Program-made: the position numbers and the translations under genes | Notes under the pieces: model-generated | The model's database searches: none | What the model was told of the DNA's origin: nothing | What the model saw: only the letters and a program-made list of their open reading frames with translations | Source of the DNA: Pseudomonadales bacterium | GTDB lineage: Bacteria > Pseudomonadota > Gammaproteobacteria > Pseudomonadales > Azotimanducaceae | Length of the DNA stretch: 59,258 nucleotides | Direction: 5' to 3' | Assembly (NCBI GenBank): GCA_016779585.1 | Contig: JADHNI010000012.1 | Span: 1 to 59,258, forward strand | Part shown: one piece after another, positions 1 to 9,416 of the stretch | Position numbering within the stretch: position 1 is the stretch's first letter | How the letters are laid out: each line of letters opens with the position of its first letter

Positions 1-314
1 ATGCCGAGAACCTGGTGCAGTACAGGTTGCGTCGCACGCATCATGACCTCTGAGAACTGCACCAGTGAGGCGATCACCACGATGAAGGCGATGATCCGCA
101 GATATTCGAGACCGAGTGGAATCAGCAGCCAGGTATCGATGAGGTAGCTGACCGCACAGGCCAGCGTCAGAACGAAAGTGGTGGCAGCGGACATGCCCAC
201 GGCTGTTTCCATTCGCTGGCTTGCGCCCATAAACGGACACAGGCCCAGGAACTGGACCATAACGAAGTTGTTGACGAATATGGTCGTCAGCAGAATCAGC
301 AGGGCTTCGGGCAT
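1..314 (-). CDS. rsxA: RsxA/RnfA electron transport complex subunit (3' part outside window)
   Basis: Inner-membrane subunit of the Rsx/Rnf ion-translocating NADH:ferredoxin oxidoreductase complex. Reading leftwards from ATG at 314, the first 104 codons are present and show the family start: a hydrophobic helix, the [16 protein letters not shown] segment and the [18 protein letters not shown] helix, all close to E. coli RsxA. The frame runs off the left edge, so roughly the last half is missing. It begins 16 bp after the metG stop on the same strand, so the two are probably co-transcribed. The remaining rsx genes would be expected beyond the edge. Identification is secure from sequence similarity alone. 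Confidence 0.93.
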   Translation of the reverse strand, partial: MPEALLILLTTIFVNNFVMVQFLGLCPFMGASQRMETAVGMSAATTFVLTLACAVSYLIDTWLLIPLGLEYLRIIAFIVVIASLVQFSEVMMRATQPVLHQVLG

Positions 315-330
315 GGGTGCCCAGTATAAC

Positions 331-2337
331 TTAAGAGACTTTCATTCCCGGCTTGGCGCCGTTATGAGGTTCGAGCAGGTAAATGTCTTCACCACCGGGT
401 CCTGCGGCGAGCACCATACCCTCTGAAACGCCAAATTTCATTTTGCGGGGTGCGAGGTTCGCGACCATGACCGTGAGTTTGCCAACCAGGTCTTCCGGGT
501 TGTAGGCAGCCTTGATGCCGGCGAACACATTTCGTGTCTCACCATCGAGATCCAGCGTCAGTTGCAGCAATTTGTCTGCGCCCTCAACATGATCAGCGGC
601 GGCGATTCTGGCGACACGCAGATCAACTTTTGCAAAGTCATCGAATTGAATCCAGTTGTTCTCTTCCTGCGTGCTTTCTGCGTCGATCGCAGCGGGTGCT
701 TCAACTTTGGAGTTGCTCACAATCGCTTCTACCTTGTCTGGCTCAACACGGGTCATCAGTGGTTTGAACTTGTTGATCTGGTGGCTCACCAAAGGTTTTC
801 CGGCATCGGACCAGGTGAGCGGTGGTACATTCAGGAACGTCTCGGACTTCTCTGCCAGGGCAGGCAGCACTGGTTTCAGGTAGGTCACCAGTCCCTTGAA
901 GAAGTTGATGCCGTCTGAGCAAACCTGCTGCACCTCGTCCCGCTTGTCGTCTTCCTTGACCATGACCCAGGGCTTGTGTTCATCGATGAACTGGTTGGCT
1001 TTGTCGGCAAGCGCCATGATTTCCCGCAGCGCCTTGCCGTAGTCACCGTTTTCATAGTGTTTGGCAATTCCGTCGCTGGCATCAGCGAACTCTTGCAACA
1101 GGGGATTGTCGGCGCTGGCAGACAGCTGGCCGTCAAACTGTTTGTTGATAAAGCCGGCGCACCGCGATGCGATGTTGACCACCTTGCCAACGACATCGGA
1201 GTTAACCCTTTGTATAAAATCCTCCAGGTTGATATCCAGGTCGTCCACGCTGCCGCTCATTTTTGCCGCGAAGTAATAGCGCAGGTATTCCGGGTTCAGG
1301 TGGTCGAGGTAAGTCCGGGCATTGATAAAAGTGCCGCGGCTCTTGGACATTTTCTGGCCATCGACTGTGACAAAACCGTGGGCCTGAACTCTTGTTGGAG
1401 TCCTGAAACCCGCGGTATCCAGCATCGCCGGCCAGAACAGGGCATGGAAATTTACGATGTCCTTGCCAATAAAATGGTGAACCTCGCACTCTGAATCCTT
1501 CTTCCAGAAATCATCAAAGTTGACGTTGTTTGCTTCGCACCAGTTTCGGAAAGACGCCATGTAACCAATTGGCGCATCAAGCCAGACATAGAAGAACTTG
1601 CCGGGCTCCCCTGGAATCTCGAATCCAAAGTAGGGTGCGTCGCGACTGATATCCCAGTCCTGGAGTCCAGCGTCCAGCCACTCGGACAGCTTGTTAGCGA
1701 CCTGGTCCTGCAGTGCGCCGCTGCGCGTCCAGTCTCCGAGGAACTCGTTAAAGTTCGACAGGGCAAAAAAGAAATGCTTCGATTCTTTCAGTACCGGAGT
1801 CGCGCCAGAAATCTTGGATACGGGGTTGATGAGGTCTGTTGCATCGTAGGTAGCACCGCAGGCTTCGCAATTGTCACCATACTGGCCCTCGGTTTTGCAT
1901 TTTGGGCAGGCACCGACAATAAAGCGGTCTGCCAGGAACATTTCCTTCTCGGGGTCGTATAACTGATCGACGGATTTCGTGGTGATCTGGCCGGCTTCGT
2001 CCAGCCGGTTATAGATGAGCGAAGACAGTTCCTGGTTCTCGTTGGAGTGCGTCGAATAGTAGTTGTCATGGCTGATCAGGAAATCCTGGAAGTCAGACTG
2101 GTGCTCTGCATTCACGTCCTGGATCAGGGCTTCCGGTGTGGTTCCCAGTTCCTCTGCGCGCAGCATCGTCGCGGTGCCATGGGTATCGTCAGCGCAAACG
2201 TAGATACATTCATGACCACGCATGCGCTGGAAACGAACCCAGATATCCGTTTGGATATGCTCCATCAAGTGCCCGAGGTGTATTGAACCGTTGGCATTGG
2301 GCAGAGCGCTCGTGACCAGAATACGACGCTTTTCCAT
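331..2337 (-). CDS. metG: Methionyl-tRNA synthetase
   Basis: Charges initiator and elongator tRNA-Met with methionine in the cytoplasm. The 668-residue protein has the class I HIGH signature as HLGH near residue 20, a zinc knuckle (CPKC...CEAC) near residues 143-160, KMSKS near residue 335, an alpha-helical anticodon-binding region, and a C-terminal EMAP/Trbp111-type tRNA-binding domain from about residue 565 ([13 protein letters not shown]). Length and domain order match the dimeric E. coli-type enzyme. It is divergent from mrp, sharing a roughly 145-bp intergenic region, and sits directly upstream of rsxA. Confidence 0.98.
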   Translation of the reverse strand: MEKRRILVTSALPNANGSIHLGHLMEHIQTDIWVRFQRMRGHECIYVCADDTHGTATMLRAEELGTTPEALIQDVNAEHQSDFQDFLISHDNYYSTHSNENQELSSLIYNRLDEAGQITTKSVDQLYDPEKEMFLADRFIVGACPKCKTEGQYGDNCEACGATYDATDLINPVSKISGATPVLKESKHFFFALSNFNEFLGDWTRSGALQDQVANKLSEWLDAGLQDWDISRDAPYFGFEIPGEPGKFFYVWLDAPIGYMASFRNWCEANNVNFDDFWKKDSECEVHHFIGKDIVNFHALFWPAMLDTAGFRTPTRVQAHGFVTVDGQKMSKSRGTFINARTYLDHLNPEYLRYYFAAKMSGSVDDLDINLEDFIQRVNSDVVGKVVNIASRCAGFINKQFDGQLSASADNPLLQEFADASDGIAKHYENGDYGKALREIMALADKANQFIDEHKPWVMVKEDDKRDEVQQVCSDGINFFKGLVTYLKPVLPALAEKSETFLNVPPLTWSDAGKPLVSHQINKFKPLMTRVEPDKVEAIVSNSKVEAPAAIDAESTQEENNWIQFDDFAKVDLRVARIAAADHVEGADKLLQLTLDLDGETRNVFAGIKAAYNPEDLVGKLTVMVANLAPRKMKFGVSEGMVLAAGPGGEDIYLLEPHNGAKPGMKVS

Positions 2338-2482
2338 TTTGAGAGTAAGTGCTCCAGAATTTGGGGTGCTAAATATATAGATGAAGGCTGGCTATTGCAC
2401 GTCGAGTTTCTTCGTGTGACGCTACGCCCGCTTTACCGTTTGGAGTTTTGTTATCAGTAACGCAGCCATAGAAAAGTTTGAA

Positions 2483-3283
2483 TTGTCGGGTATTCGCCAC
2501 GTGATTGCGGTTGCCTCCGGCAAAGGTGGCGTGGGTAAGTCCACGGTTTCGGTCAACCTGGCTCTTGCCCTCGCACAGTCGGGTATGAAGGTGGGTGTCC
2601 TGGATGCGGATATCTACGGACCCAGTCAGGGCGCGCTGCTCGGATTGCCCGAGGGCACCAGGCCTGAGGTGGCAAACGAACTTCTGCAGCCCGTTGAGGC
2701 CCATGGCGTCAAATGTATGTCTATGGGGTTCGTGACTTCCGACAGAACACCTGCCATCTGGCGAGGCCCAATGGCTAGCGGCGCGCTGCAGCAGCTGCTG
2801 ACCCAGACCGAGTGGGGTGAACTGGACGCTCTCGTGGTCGATATGCCGCCCGGGACCGGGGATATCCAGCTCACACTTGCCCAACGGGTTCCCATCACCG
2901 GCGCTCTGATTGTCACGACACCGCAGGACATTGCACTGCTCGATGCGCGCAAGGGCATCGAGATGTTCCGCAAGGTCGAGATTCCCGTGATTGGTATTGT
3001 TGAAAATATGAGTACCCATATCTGCAGCAACTGCGGTCATACCGAGGCCATTTTTGGCAGTGGTGGTGGTGAAGCGGTTGCGCAGGACTATGACACGCGG
3101 CTGCTGGGTCAGTTGCCCCTGGCGCTCGAGGTGCGTGAGCAGTCTGATGCGGGCAAGCCGATTGTGGTCGCCTCGCCGGATGCACCGGCGAGCCAGGTGT
3201 TCAAGGAGATTGCGACGCAGGTGAATGATTTCCTGCGGGATGCTGTGGATTCAGCACCGGTGATTAACATCCTCGACGACTAG
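2483..3283 (+). CDS. apbC: Mrp/ApbC-type iron-sulfur cluster carrier ATPase
   Basis: P-loop NTPase of the Mrp/NBP35 group that carries Fe-S clusters to apoproteins. Seen: deviant Walker A GKGGVGKS near residue 14, the DADIYGPSQ motif, the VVDMPPGTGD Walker B region, and a paired CSNC cluster-binding motif near residue 179. At 266 residues it lacks the N-terminal MIP18-like (DUF59) domain of E. coli Mrp. The start is uncertain. TTG at 2483 is the only usual start codon downstream of an in-frame stop at 2417-2419, and only a weak purine run (GAAAAG) precedes it. Divergent from metG, as in Pseudomonas. A hairpin repeat begins inside the stop codon. Confidence 0.93.
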   Translation: MSGIRHVIAVASGKGGVGKSTVSVNLALALAQSGMKVGVLDADIYGPSQGALLGLPEGTRPEVANELLQPVEAHGVKCMSMGFVTSDRTPAIWRGPMASGALQQLLTQTEWGELDALVVDMPPGTGDIQLTLAQRVPITGALIVTTPQDIALLDARKGIEMFRKVEIPVIGIVENMSTHICSNCGHTEAIFGSGGGEAVAQDYDTRLLGQLPLALEVREQSDAGKPIVVASPDAPASQVFKEIATQVNDFLRDAVDSAPVINILDD

Positions 3284-3329
3284 AGGTCTCGACCGGAAGA
3301 GCCGCAGGCTCTGAAGCGGAGAGACCTCT
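3282..3329. repeat. REP-like hairpin repeat, copy A
   Basis: A 48-bp nested palindrome. The outer arms AGAGGTCTC (3282-3290) and GAGACCTCT (3321-3329) are perfect complements, and the inner arms AGAGCC and GGCTCT (3298-3303, 3307-3312) flank a 3-nt loop. It overlaps the mrp stop codon and lies between the convergent ends of mrp and dcd, so it could also terminate mrp transcripts, although no T-run follows. Three related copies occur at 45785, 46891 and 50037 in the same orientation, sharing CTCGAC on the left and GGAGAG-YCTC on the right. Confidence 0.75.
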
Positions 3330-3474
3330 CTGACGCTAAGATATTCTTGTGCTCGGGATTGAGTGCCGCATTGTCAGCACCGGCGTAAACCCATCCCTGG
3401 GACCTGACACGAAACCGTCCAGGTTTCCCGTGGCAGCGAGCTCTAAACAACGCTCGCGACTTCATGTCACGAGC

Positions 3475-4044
3475 CTAGGTTTTGGGTAGCGTAACGCCGG
3501 TCTGTCCCTGGTACTTGCCACCCCGATCCGCATAACTCGTTCCGCAGATCTCATCGGATTCAAAGAACAGCATCTGCGCAACACCCTCGTTGGCATAGAT
3601 CTTCGCAGGCAGGGTTGTTGTGTTGGAGAATTCCAGGGTCACGTGACCTTCCCATTCGGGTTCGAGTGGCGTCACGTTCACGATGATGCCGCAACGGGCG
3701 TAAGTAGATTTACCCAGGCATACGGTGAGTACGCTGCGCGGAATGCGGAAGTATTCAACGGTTCGGGCCAGGGCAAAAGAGTTGGGTGGAATGATGCAGA
3801 CGTCACTTTTGACATCAACGAAGCTCTTTTCGTCAAAGGCTTTCGGATCGACGGTGGCTGAATGAATATTCGTGAATACCTTGAACTCGTCTGAGCAACG
3901 CACGTCGTAACCGTAGCTGGAAGTGCCGTATGAAATCACTCGATTGCCATCATCCGCGTGGCGAACCTGGCCGGACTCGAACGGCTCGATCATGCGTTCG
4001 CCTTCAGCCATACGACGAATCCAGTGGTCAGACTTGATGCTCAT
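3475..4044 (-). CDS. dcd: dCTP deaminase
   Basis: Deaminates dCTP to dUTP, the main source of dUMP for thymidylate synthesis in enteric-type bacteria. The 189-residue protein is collinear with the trimeric E. coli enzyme. It carries [12 protein letters not shown] near the N-terminus, the [10 protein letters not shown] phosphate-binding segment, the catalytic glutamate in LEFSNTT, and the C-terminal [12 protein letters not shown] lid. Start ATG 4044. It lies 39 bp downstream of the DUF3108 gene on the same strand and converges on mrp. The dcd-mrp-metG linkage is also known from Pseudomonas. Confidence 0.97.
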   Translation of the reverse strand: MSIKSDHWIRRMAEGERMIEPFESGQVRHADDGNRVISYGTSSYGYDVRCSDEFKVFTNIHSATVDPKAFDEKSFVDVKSDVCIIPPNSFALARTVEYFRIPRSVLTVCLGKSTYARCGIIVNVTPLEPEWEGHVTLEFSNTTTLPAKIYANEGVAQMLFFESDEICGTSYADRGGKYQGQTGVTLPKT

Positions 4045-4083
4045 GTGTTTTCAAACCTTCTAAATCGTGTCGCGATAATACCA

Positions 4084-4800
4084 CTAGTTATTGGCGACCT
4101 CGACGTCGCTGCCAAACTCAAACCTTTCGAGGTTCAGTTCAAATCCCTTGTCCGGTTCTTCCTGCTTTAACCTGACAAGGAGCAGTTGGTGGTCAAGTGC
4201 CAGCCAGACAGTTGTTCGTCGGTCTTTATCCTCGCGGTAGCGTTCCAGAGCAACGGTTCTCAACTCACCGGCCGGTGTCGACAGCGTTTCTTCGCCGAGC
4301 AGAACAAAGTGGTAGTCTTTGCGTTTCTCCTCGTCTGCGATGGTGTACGCAAGTAATGGCTGGGATGACTCGTCCGTGTCAAGGGTTTGCGCGACATCCA
4401 TGCGCAGCTGCACCTGGTACCCAAGTTTGTCCAGGGTTCCCGGCGCCAGTTTCGACGTGGTGCCTTCATGGCTTGCGCGCATGGCGCTCCAGTCGAAAGT
4501 AACGGATTCTTTCTTCTTCCTGCCGAACACCTTGCGTTGATAGTCGTATGCCGTTGGTACCACAAGACCCTCACGCAAATTGAACTCAGTCACCTCTTTG
4601 ACTTTCATGAACGTCGCGCTGGCAGAAGATGTGAGCCTGTAGCTGCCGTCTTCGAGCCTGCTGAGTTCGCGCATCCCTTTCGCCTTGACGGGAACACCCT
4701 GGTATTTACCCTGATATTCAGCCCTGTAAGGCTGAAGATCTATCGCATGCACAAAACATGAGAAGAAAGTCAGCAGCGGAAGGATGAGCAGCCTGTTCAT
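4084..4800 (-). CDS. DUF3108 family periplasmic protein
   Basis: A 238-residue protein with a Sec signal peptide (hydrophobic segment at residues 3-18, probable cleavage after VHA) followed by a beta-rich domain matching DUF3108. Recognisable parts are the opening LQPYRAEYQGKYQGVPVKAKG and the FGRKKKESVTFDW segment. The molecular function of the family is unknown. In many gammaproteobacteria it lies beside purN-purM and the DUF2066 gene. Here it is divergent from the DUF2066 gene with only 43 bp between them, and purN/purM are absent. Family assignment is fairly secure; any function would be a guess. Confidence 0.85.
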   Translation of the reverse strand: MNRLLILPLLTFFSCFVHAIDLQPYRAEYQGKYQGVPVKAKGMRELSRLEDGSYRLTSSASATFMKVKEVTEFNLREGLVVPTAYDYQRKVFGRKKKESVTFDWSAMRASHEGTTSKLAPGTLDKLGYQVQLRMDVAQTLDTDESSQPLLAYTIADEEKRKDYHFVLLGEETLSTPAGELRTVALERYREDKDRRTTVWLALDHQLLLVRLKQEEPDKGFELNLERFEFGSDVEVANN

Positions 4801-4843
4801 TGTCGGAATTTAGTCAGCCGAATGAGGTTAATGAAGTTACAAT

Positions 4844-5923
4844 ATGCAGATGCAAATTCACATGCTTAGTTCCCGCGTCCCGGCAATTTTCTGCCTGTTG
4901 TTTGGACTCTATTCAGTTTCCACCCAGGCGATGCCTGTTGATGATCTCTATGTGGCGAGAGTGCTTGTGACGGACGAGGGGGCTTCCCAGCTGCAAAGTG
5001 GTGCCAGGGCTGGTCTGATGCAGGTGCTGGTGCGTGTTTCAGGTTCACTGGATGTAGATCAGAGCAGCATGATCCGGAACTCCCTGCGTAATCCTGCGGC
5101 TTATTATTACCAGTACAGCTACGAATCGACCGATCGGACGCTGCTGGTGGGCGAGGAGGAACTGCCCGCAAAAGAACTGACCCTGCATTTTGAACCGAGT
5201 GCCATCGCCCGGTTGCTTCGTGATGCCAATTTCCCGGTCTGGGGCAGCAATCGACCGGCGGTGCTGCTCTGGGTGGCTGTCAACGAAGGGCAGGAGCGTC
5301 GCATCCTGAGTGAGGCGGACCCAAGCAGTATTGTCTCTTCACTGGGCAGCCAGGCCTCGGAGCGTGGCGTGCCACTGTTGTTCCCGATTCTTGATCTTGA
5401 AGATGCATCCCGCATCAGTACAGCCGAGGTCTGGGGCGCATTTCTTGATCGGGTGGATAATGCATCCGGTCGTTACAGTCCGGATGCTGTTCTTACCGCC
5501 CGCATCCAGCAGGAAGTCAGTGGTCGCTGGAGCGGACGCTGGTCCTATCGAATTTCTGGTGGCTGGCAGTCCATGGAGACGGTTGCCTTTTCATCCGATG
5601 AACTTGTCAGGAACATGGTGGACCAGCTTGCCAATGAACTGGCAGCCAGGTTCGCGCTGGATTCTTCCCGGGCCAGGGTGGCGCTTACCGTGGAAGGTGT
5701 TTCAGACGTTACTCGCTATGCGGAACTCAGCCGCTATCTTGAGCAGCTGACCCCGGTTTTGAGCAGCAACATTGTCTCCTTGCAGGGGGATGTGGCCCGC
5801 TTCGAACTTGAGACCGAGGGTCAGGTTGATCAGCTTGTGGATATCATCGAGCTGGATGAACGGCTGCTGCTCCTTGGCAATGATCTTCGCAATGGAAGGC
5901 TGATGTGTCGCCTGAAGCCTTAG
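4844..5923 (+). CDS. DUF2066 domain-containing protein
   Basis: A 359-residue exported protein with an N-terminal hydrophobic segment (about residues 12-28, ending TQAMPVDDLY). It contains the DUF2066 family hallmarks ALMQVLVRVSG-like (GLMQVLVRVSGS) and AAYYYQYSYE. The function is not known. A TACAAT box lies at 4838-4843, immediately before the first ATG. If that is the -10 element, translation would start from a later in-frame ATG (4850 or 4862), which still keeps the signal peptide. It heads a compact plus-strand run in which the next gene starts within or just after its stop codon. Confidence 0.85.
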   Translation: MQMQIHMLSSRVPAIFCLLFGLYSVSTQAMPVDDLYVARVLVTDEGASQLQSGARAGLMQVLVRVSGSLDVDQSSMIRNSLRNPAAYYYQYSYESTDRTLLVGEEELPAKELTLHFEPSAIARLLRDANFPVWGSNRPAVLLWVAVNEGQERRILSEADPSSIVSSLGSQASERGVPLLFPILDLEDASRISTAEVWGAFLDRVDNASGRYSPDAVLTARIQQEVSGRWSGRWSYRISGGWQSMETVAFSSDELVRNMVDQLANELAARFALDSSRARVALTVEGVSDVTRYAELSRYLEQLTPVLSSNIVSLQGDVARFELETEGQVDQLVDIIELDERLLLLGNDLRNGRLMCRLKP

Positions 5924-5931
5924 GGATTCTC

Positions 5932-6507
5932 ATGGCACGCAGTGTGTACAGCGCTATTCCCAATGCCATTACCGTGCTGCGGCTGGTGCTGGTGCTGCCC
6001 ATTGCGTTCGCCATTCTTGATGGCAATTACACCCTGGGGCTGATTCTTTTTACCATCTCGGGTCTGTCTGACGGTTTTGATGGTTTCCTGGCGCGTCGTT
6101 ACGGCTGGGGATCTGCCTTCGGCAAATTGATTGATCCGCTTGCGGACAAGCTGATGATGATTGTCACGACGGTAACCCTGGGGATACTGGATCACTTCCC
6201 GATCCTGTTAATGGTCCTTATTATTGTTAAGGACCTGGCGACCCTCGTTGGCGTCCTTGCTTATACAACGCTGGCAGGTTTCCCAAAAATCCAGCCGACG
6301 TGGCTTGGCAAGTTTACAACCGCCGCCCAGATCATTCTGCTGGTTTCGGTTCTGTTAAACTTGGCGTTTCCTGAAATGCTCCCGGAAAGCTTCTTTCTGG
6401 CCTGGTTCTGGATCGTGGCGTTGATGACCGCCCTGGATGGCATCAGCTACCTCTGGATATGGACAGTTCGGCTCGAAGACGATCCCAGGTGGAAGGACAG
6501 TATCTGA
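5932..6507 (+). CDS. CDP-alcohol phosphatidyltransferase family membrane protein
   Basis: Integral membrane enzyme of the class that moves a phosphatidyl group from a CDP-alcohol to a second alcohol (PgsA/Pss-like). The full signature D-G-x2-A-R-x8-G-x3-D-x3-D is visible as DGFLARRYGWGSAFGKLIDP followed by LAD, and about five hydrophobic helices follow. The substrate cannot be read from sequence. It is probably not the main PgsA. ATG 5932 is preferred because it gives the usual short lead into NAITVLRL and has an AGGG box about 9 nt upstream. An ATG at 5905 would overlap the DUF2066 gene by 19 bp. Confidence 0.88.
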   Translation: MARSVYSAIPNAITVLRLVLVLPIAFAILDGNYTLGLILFTISGLSDGFDGFLARRYGWGSAFGKLIDPLADKLMMIVTTVTLGILDHFPILLMVLIIVKDLATLVGVLAYTTLAGFPKIQPTWLGKFTTAAQIILLVSVLLNLAFPEMLPESFFLAWFWIVALMTALDGISYLWIWTVRLEDDPRWKDSI

Positions 6508-6509
6508 CT

Positions 6510-7670
6510 ATGTCGACCCTGCAGAAAACATTCGCGCTGCTATTGATTGCAGTCTGTCTCGTGCTGATCTACTTCCTGCAACCTATCCTTGCACCATTCC
6601 TCGCCGGGATTGTTCTTGGCTATCTGGGAGACCCGATTGTGGACCGGCTGGAACGTTACCGGTTGCCACGAAGCGCAGGTGTGCTGATTGTGTTCCTGGT
6701 CTTCGGGCTGGTCGTTGGTGCGATCATTCTTGTGGTGTTGCCGCTGGTAGTGGGTGAGTTCGTTAAGCTGATCCGTGACATTCCGGCTGCACTGGCCTGG
6801 TTACAGGAAACGGCAAGTCCCTGGATCGTCTCCCAGTTCGGTATTGACCCGTTTGACGTCAAGCTGGATACCGTGACGGCCCAGGTAGTAGAGAACTGGC
6901 AGAAAGCCGGGGGAGTGGTTGGCACGATACTCGCGCAGGTGACGCAGTCCGGTTTTGCTTTTCTGGGCGCGCTGGGTGTGGTTGGCCTGACACCCGTTGT
7001 GGCGTTTTACATCATGCGCGACTGGGATGACATCATGCTGCAGATTCGAGAAATGATGCCGCGAGATATTGAGCCGACATTTGTGCAGCTTTGCACAGAG
7101 TGTGATGAAGTTCTTGGTGCGTTTCTTCGTGGGCAGCTGTTGATCATGTTCCTGCTTGGCTGCATCTATGCGATTGGCCTTTACATTGTGGGGCTGGAGC
7201 TTGCGATCCTGATTGGCCTGTTATCAGGCCTGGCATCAATCGTGCCGTATCTTGGTTTTTTTGTTGGCATCATCGCTGCGTCCATCGCCGCCATGTTCCA
7301 GTTCCAGGATCCAGTTTACCTGGTGTATGTGGCGATGGTTTTCGGCATCGGTCAGGCGCTGGAGGGCTGGGTGCTGACGCCCTGGCTCGTGGGTGACAAG
7401 ATTGGCCTGCACCCGGTTGCGGTGATTTTTGCGGTGCTTGCAGGCGGACAGCTGTTCGGCTTCGTCGGAATCCTTCTGGCGCTGCCGGTTGCCGCAGTTA
7501 TCATGGTGTTTGTCCGGCATCTTCATGCCAGTTATATCCAGAGTGAGTATTACTTCCAGGGAGATGACTCTTCACAGGTCGCTGACGCTCCCCGGGCCGC
7601 AGGCGCTTCACTGGTCGCTGATGCTAATCAGGCTGCAGGCTCTGACGAGGATAACAGCAGCTGTGGGTGA
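6510..7670 (+). CDS. AI-2E family transporter (PerM/YhhT-like permease)
   Basis: A 386-residue membrane protein of the AI-2 exporter/PerM superfamily. There are about eight hydrophobic helices, a soluble insertion after helix 3 (roughly residues 80-150), and the family segments PILAPFLAGIVLGYLGDP, GLTPVVAFYIMRDWD and EGWVLTPWLVG. The tail after residue 345 is low-complexity and alanine-rich. The transported substrate is unknown. ATG 6510 is preferred over an earlier in-frame ATG at 6459 because it starts 2 nt after the preceding stop and matches family N-termini. Linkage to hda is conserved in gammaproteobacteria. Confidence 0.9.
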   Translation: MSTLQKTFALLLIAVCLVLIYFLQPILAPFLAGIVLGYLGDPIVDRLERYRLPRSAGVLIVFLVFGLVVGAIILVVLPLVVGEFVKLIRDIPAALAWLQETASPWIVSQFGIDPFDVKLDTVTAQVVENWQKAGGVVGTILAQVTQSGFAFLGALGVVGLTPVVAFYIMRDWDDIMLQIREMMPRDIEPTFVQLCTECDEVLGAFLRGQLLIMFLLGCIYAIGLYIVGLELAILIGLLSGLASIVPYLGFFVGIIAASIAAMFQFQDPVYLVYVAMVFGIGQALEGWVLTPWLVGDKIGLHPVAVIFAVLAGGQLFGFVGILLALPVAAVIMVFVRHLHASYIQSEYYFQGDDSSQVADAPRAAGASLVADANQAAGSDEDNSSCG

Positions 7671-8322
7671 ACAGCTTCCTCTCAGATTTCGACTCGATCA
7701 TCATACGCAACTCGATGATTATGTTGGCTCGGCCGGCGTCAGGCTGAGGGAACTCGAAGGTCTCGTACTTGTTTTCGGGGCGTCCGGGACGGGCAAGACT
7801 CACCTGCTCCAGGGATTGTGTCATGAAGCTCTGACAGCCGGGCGCAGTATGATCTTCCTTCCGGAGTTGGCCAGTCTCGACCCATCTGTGCTTGAAGGCC
7901 TGGAATCAAGCTCGCTCGTTTGCCTCGATGACATTGACCAGGTGATTGAGGGTCCCATGTGGCAGGAATCCCTGTTTCACCTGATTAACGCCGTCAGGGA
8001 CCACAAAGGCAAACTGGTTCTTTCATCGTCAGTGGCTGTTGCTGAGCTGCAACCGAATCTTGCCGACCTCACGTCTCGTCTCAAAGGAGCCTACCTGATT
8101 TCGACGGATGAACTTAACGATACCGAGAAGCTGGAGGTTGTTCGCCGGAAGGCTCATCGTCGGGGCTTCGAGATGAGTGAGGAAGTCTGTCGCTTTATTC
8201 TCTCCCGGGCGCAACGGGATATGCATCATCTCGCGCGACTGGTGGAACAACTGGACCGTGAAACCCTGATGCAGCAGAAGAAAGTCACGATCCCGTTTGT
8301 TAAAGCTGCACTGGGTCTTTGA
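7663..8322 (+). CDS. hda: DnaA regulatory inactivator Hda
   Basis: DnaA-related AAA+ protein that, bound to the DNA-loaded sliding clamp, promotes hydrolysis of DnaA-ATP and limits re-initiation. Starting from GTG 7663, the N-terminus contains EQLPLRF, matching the clamp-binding QL-x-LPL-type motif. Walker A is GASGTGKTHLL, Walker B is LVCLDDID, and the C-terminal sensor II region is RDMHHLARLVEQLD. The 219-residue length is typical. A longer reading from 7429 would overlap the permease by 240 bp and is not needed. It overlaps the permease gene by 8 nt and the following murG-like gene by 1 nt, suggesting translational coupling. Confidence 0.93.
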   Translation: MGEQLPLRFRLDHHTQLDDYVGSAGVRLRELEGLVLVFGASGTGKTHLLQGLCHEALTAGRSMIFLPELASLDPSVLEGLESSSLVCLDDIDQVIEGPMWQESLFHLINAVRDHKGKLVLSSSVAVAELQPNLADLTSRLKGAYLISTDELNDTEKLEVVRRKAHRRGFEMSEEVCRFILSRAQRDMHHLARLVEQLDRETLMQQKKVTIPFVKAALGL

Positions 8323-9380
8323 TGCCGAAGATCCTGTTCACCGGTGGTGGAACGGCAGGCCACGTCACACCGAATATTGCCCTGATTGAGGAAACACGTA
8401 AGCGCGGCTGGCTGTGCAGCTACGTGGGTTCTCTTTCCGGTATTGAGCATGACATGATTGCTGCACTCGATGTCCCCTTTCATGGCATCGCTTCAGGGAA
8501 ACTGCGCCGCTATTTTTCATGGCAGAATTTTATTGACCCGCTGTTTGTCGTTTTCGGTTTCCTGCAGAGCCTGGTGATCTGCCTGCGTGAGAAGCCCGAT
8601 TTGGTTTTCTCAAAAGGTGGGTTCGTGTCTGTACCCGTTGTTGCGGCCGCCTGGCTTCTGAGAATTCCGGTTATCAGCCATGAGTCTGATGTGTCTCCGG
8701 GTCTGGCGAATCGACTGGCTTATCCATTCTGCCGCAGGATCTGCGTAACCTTCGAGGAAACCAGGCGCTATTTACCTGGTGATAAAGTTTTTGTGGCGGG
8801 CACGCCGATTCGGGCAAGCCTGCTTAACGGCGATGTGGTCCGGGGGCGTGAGTACCTTGGTTTTGACGGTGCAAAGGACATCCTTCTTGTGTTTGGTGGC
8901 AGTCTCGGTGCCCGGGTTATCAACGAACAGTTACGTTCTGTACTGCCAGCATTGCTCGAGGTGTTCGATATCGTTCATGTGACCGGCAATGACAATGTCG
9001 ATGACGCGCTGGCACAGCCTGGGTATGTGCAGAAGGAGTTTATCCGTGAGCAGTTCGGCGACGTGCTCGCGGCAGCCTCATTGGTGGTTTCGAGGGCCGG
9101 TGCAAATTCCCTTTATGAGCTTTTTGTGACCCGTAAACCTCATTTGCTGGTACCGCTTACGCTTGCTGCAAGCCGAGGAGACCAGATTGAAAACGCTGCC
9201 ATTTTTGAAGCCAGGGGCTTCAGCCGCGTGGTTCGGGAAGAGGCGCTATCTGATGATGTGTTTACCGACGCGCTGTTTCTGTTAAGAGATGAGCGTGAAG
9301 AGATCACCCGGGTGCTTGAAAACTTTGAGGTCCATGACAGCGTGTCGTTGATTATGGACCAGATCCAACAACAGATATGA
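8322..9380 (+). CDS. MurG-like UDP-GlcNAc glycosyltransferase (Firmicutes-type subfamily)
   Basis: A 352-residue GT28 protein with the MurG fold. Seen: the N-terminal loop GGGTAGHVTPN, GKLRRYF and VFSKGGFVSVPVV in the acceptor half, GGSLGA in the linker, and SRAGANSLYEL plus ASRGDQIENA in the UDP-GlcNAc half. The TAGHVTPN start, GKLRRYF and SRGDQI-NA read like the clostridial branch of MurG rather than the E. coli branch (TGGHVFP, GGSQGA). It lies outside any dcw division cluster and directly after hda, with TGATG overlapping stop and start. It may be a second MurG or a transferase for another lipid-linked sugar. The activity assignment is inference. Confidence 0.8.
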   Translation: MPKILFTGGGTAGHVTPNIALIEETRKRGWLCSYVGSLSGIEHDMIAALDVPFHGIASGKLRRYFSWQNFIDPLFVVFGFLQSLVICLREKPDLVFSKGGFVSVPVVAAAWLLRIPVISHESDVSPGLANRLAYPFCRRICVTFEETRRYLPGDKVFVAGTPIRASLLNGDVVRGREYLGFDGAKDILLVFGGSLGARVINEQLRSVLPALLEVFDIVHVTGNDNVDDALAQPGYVQKEFIREQFGDVLAAASLVVSRAGANSLYELFVTRKPHLLVPLTLAASRGDQIENAAIFEARGFSRVVREEALSDDVFTDALFLLRDEREEITRVLENFEVHDSVSLIMDQIQQQI

Positions 9381-9416
9381 AAGCCGCTATACTAGCCTAT
9401 TTTCCGGAGCCGATTC

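Noticed and set aside
2369-3040. Minus-strand frame of 223 codons opposite mrp
   Set aside because: Overlaps the conserved P-loop gene throughout and has no recognisable motif.
7429-7662. Long N-terminal extension of Hda
   Set aside because: It lies within the permease gene in another frame and lacks homology, while GTG 7663 gives the clamp-binding N-terminus.
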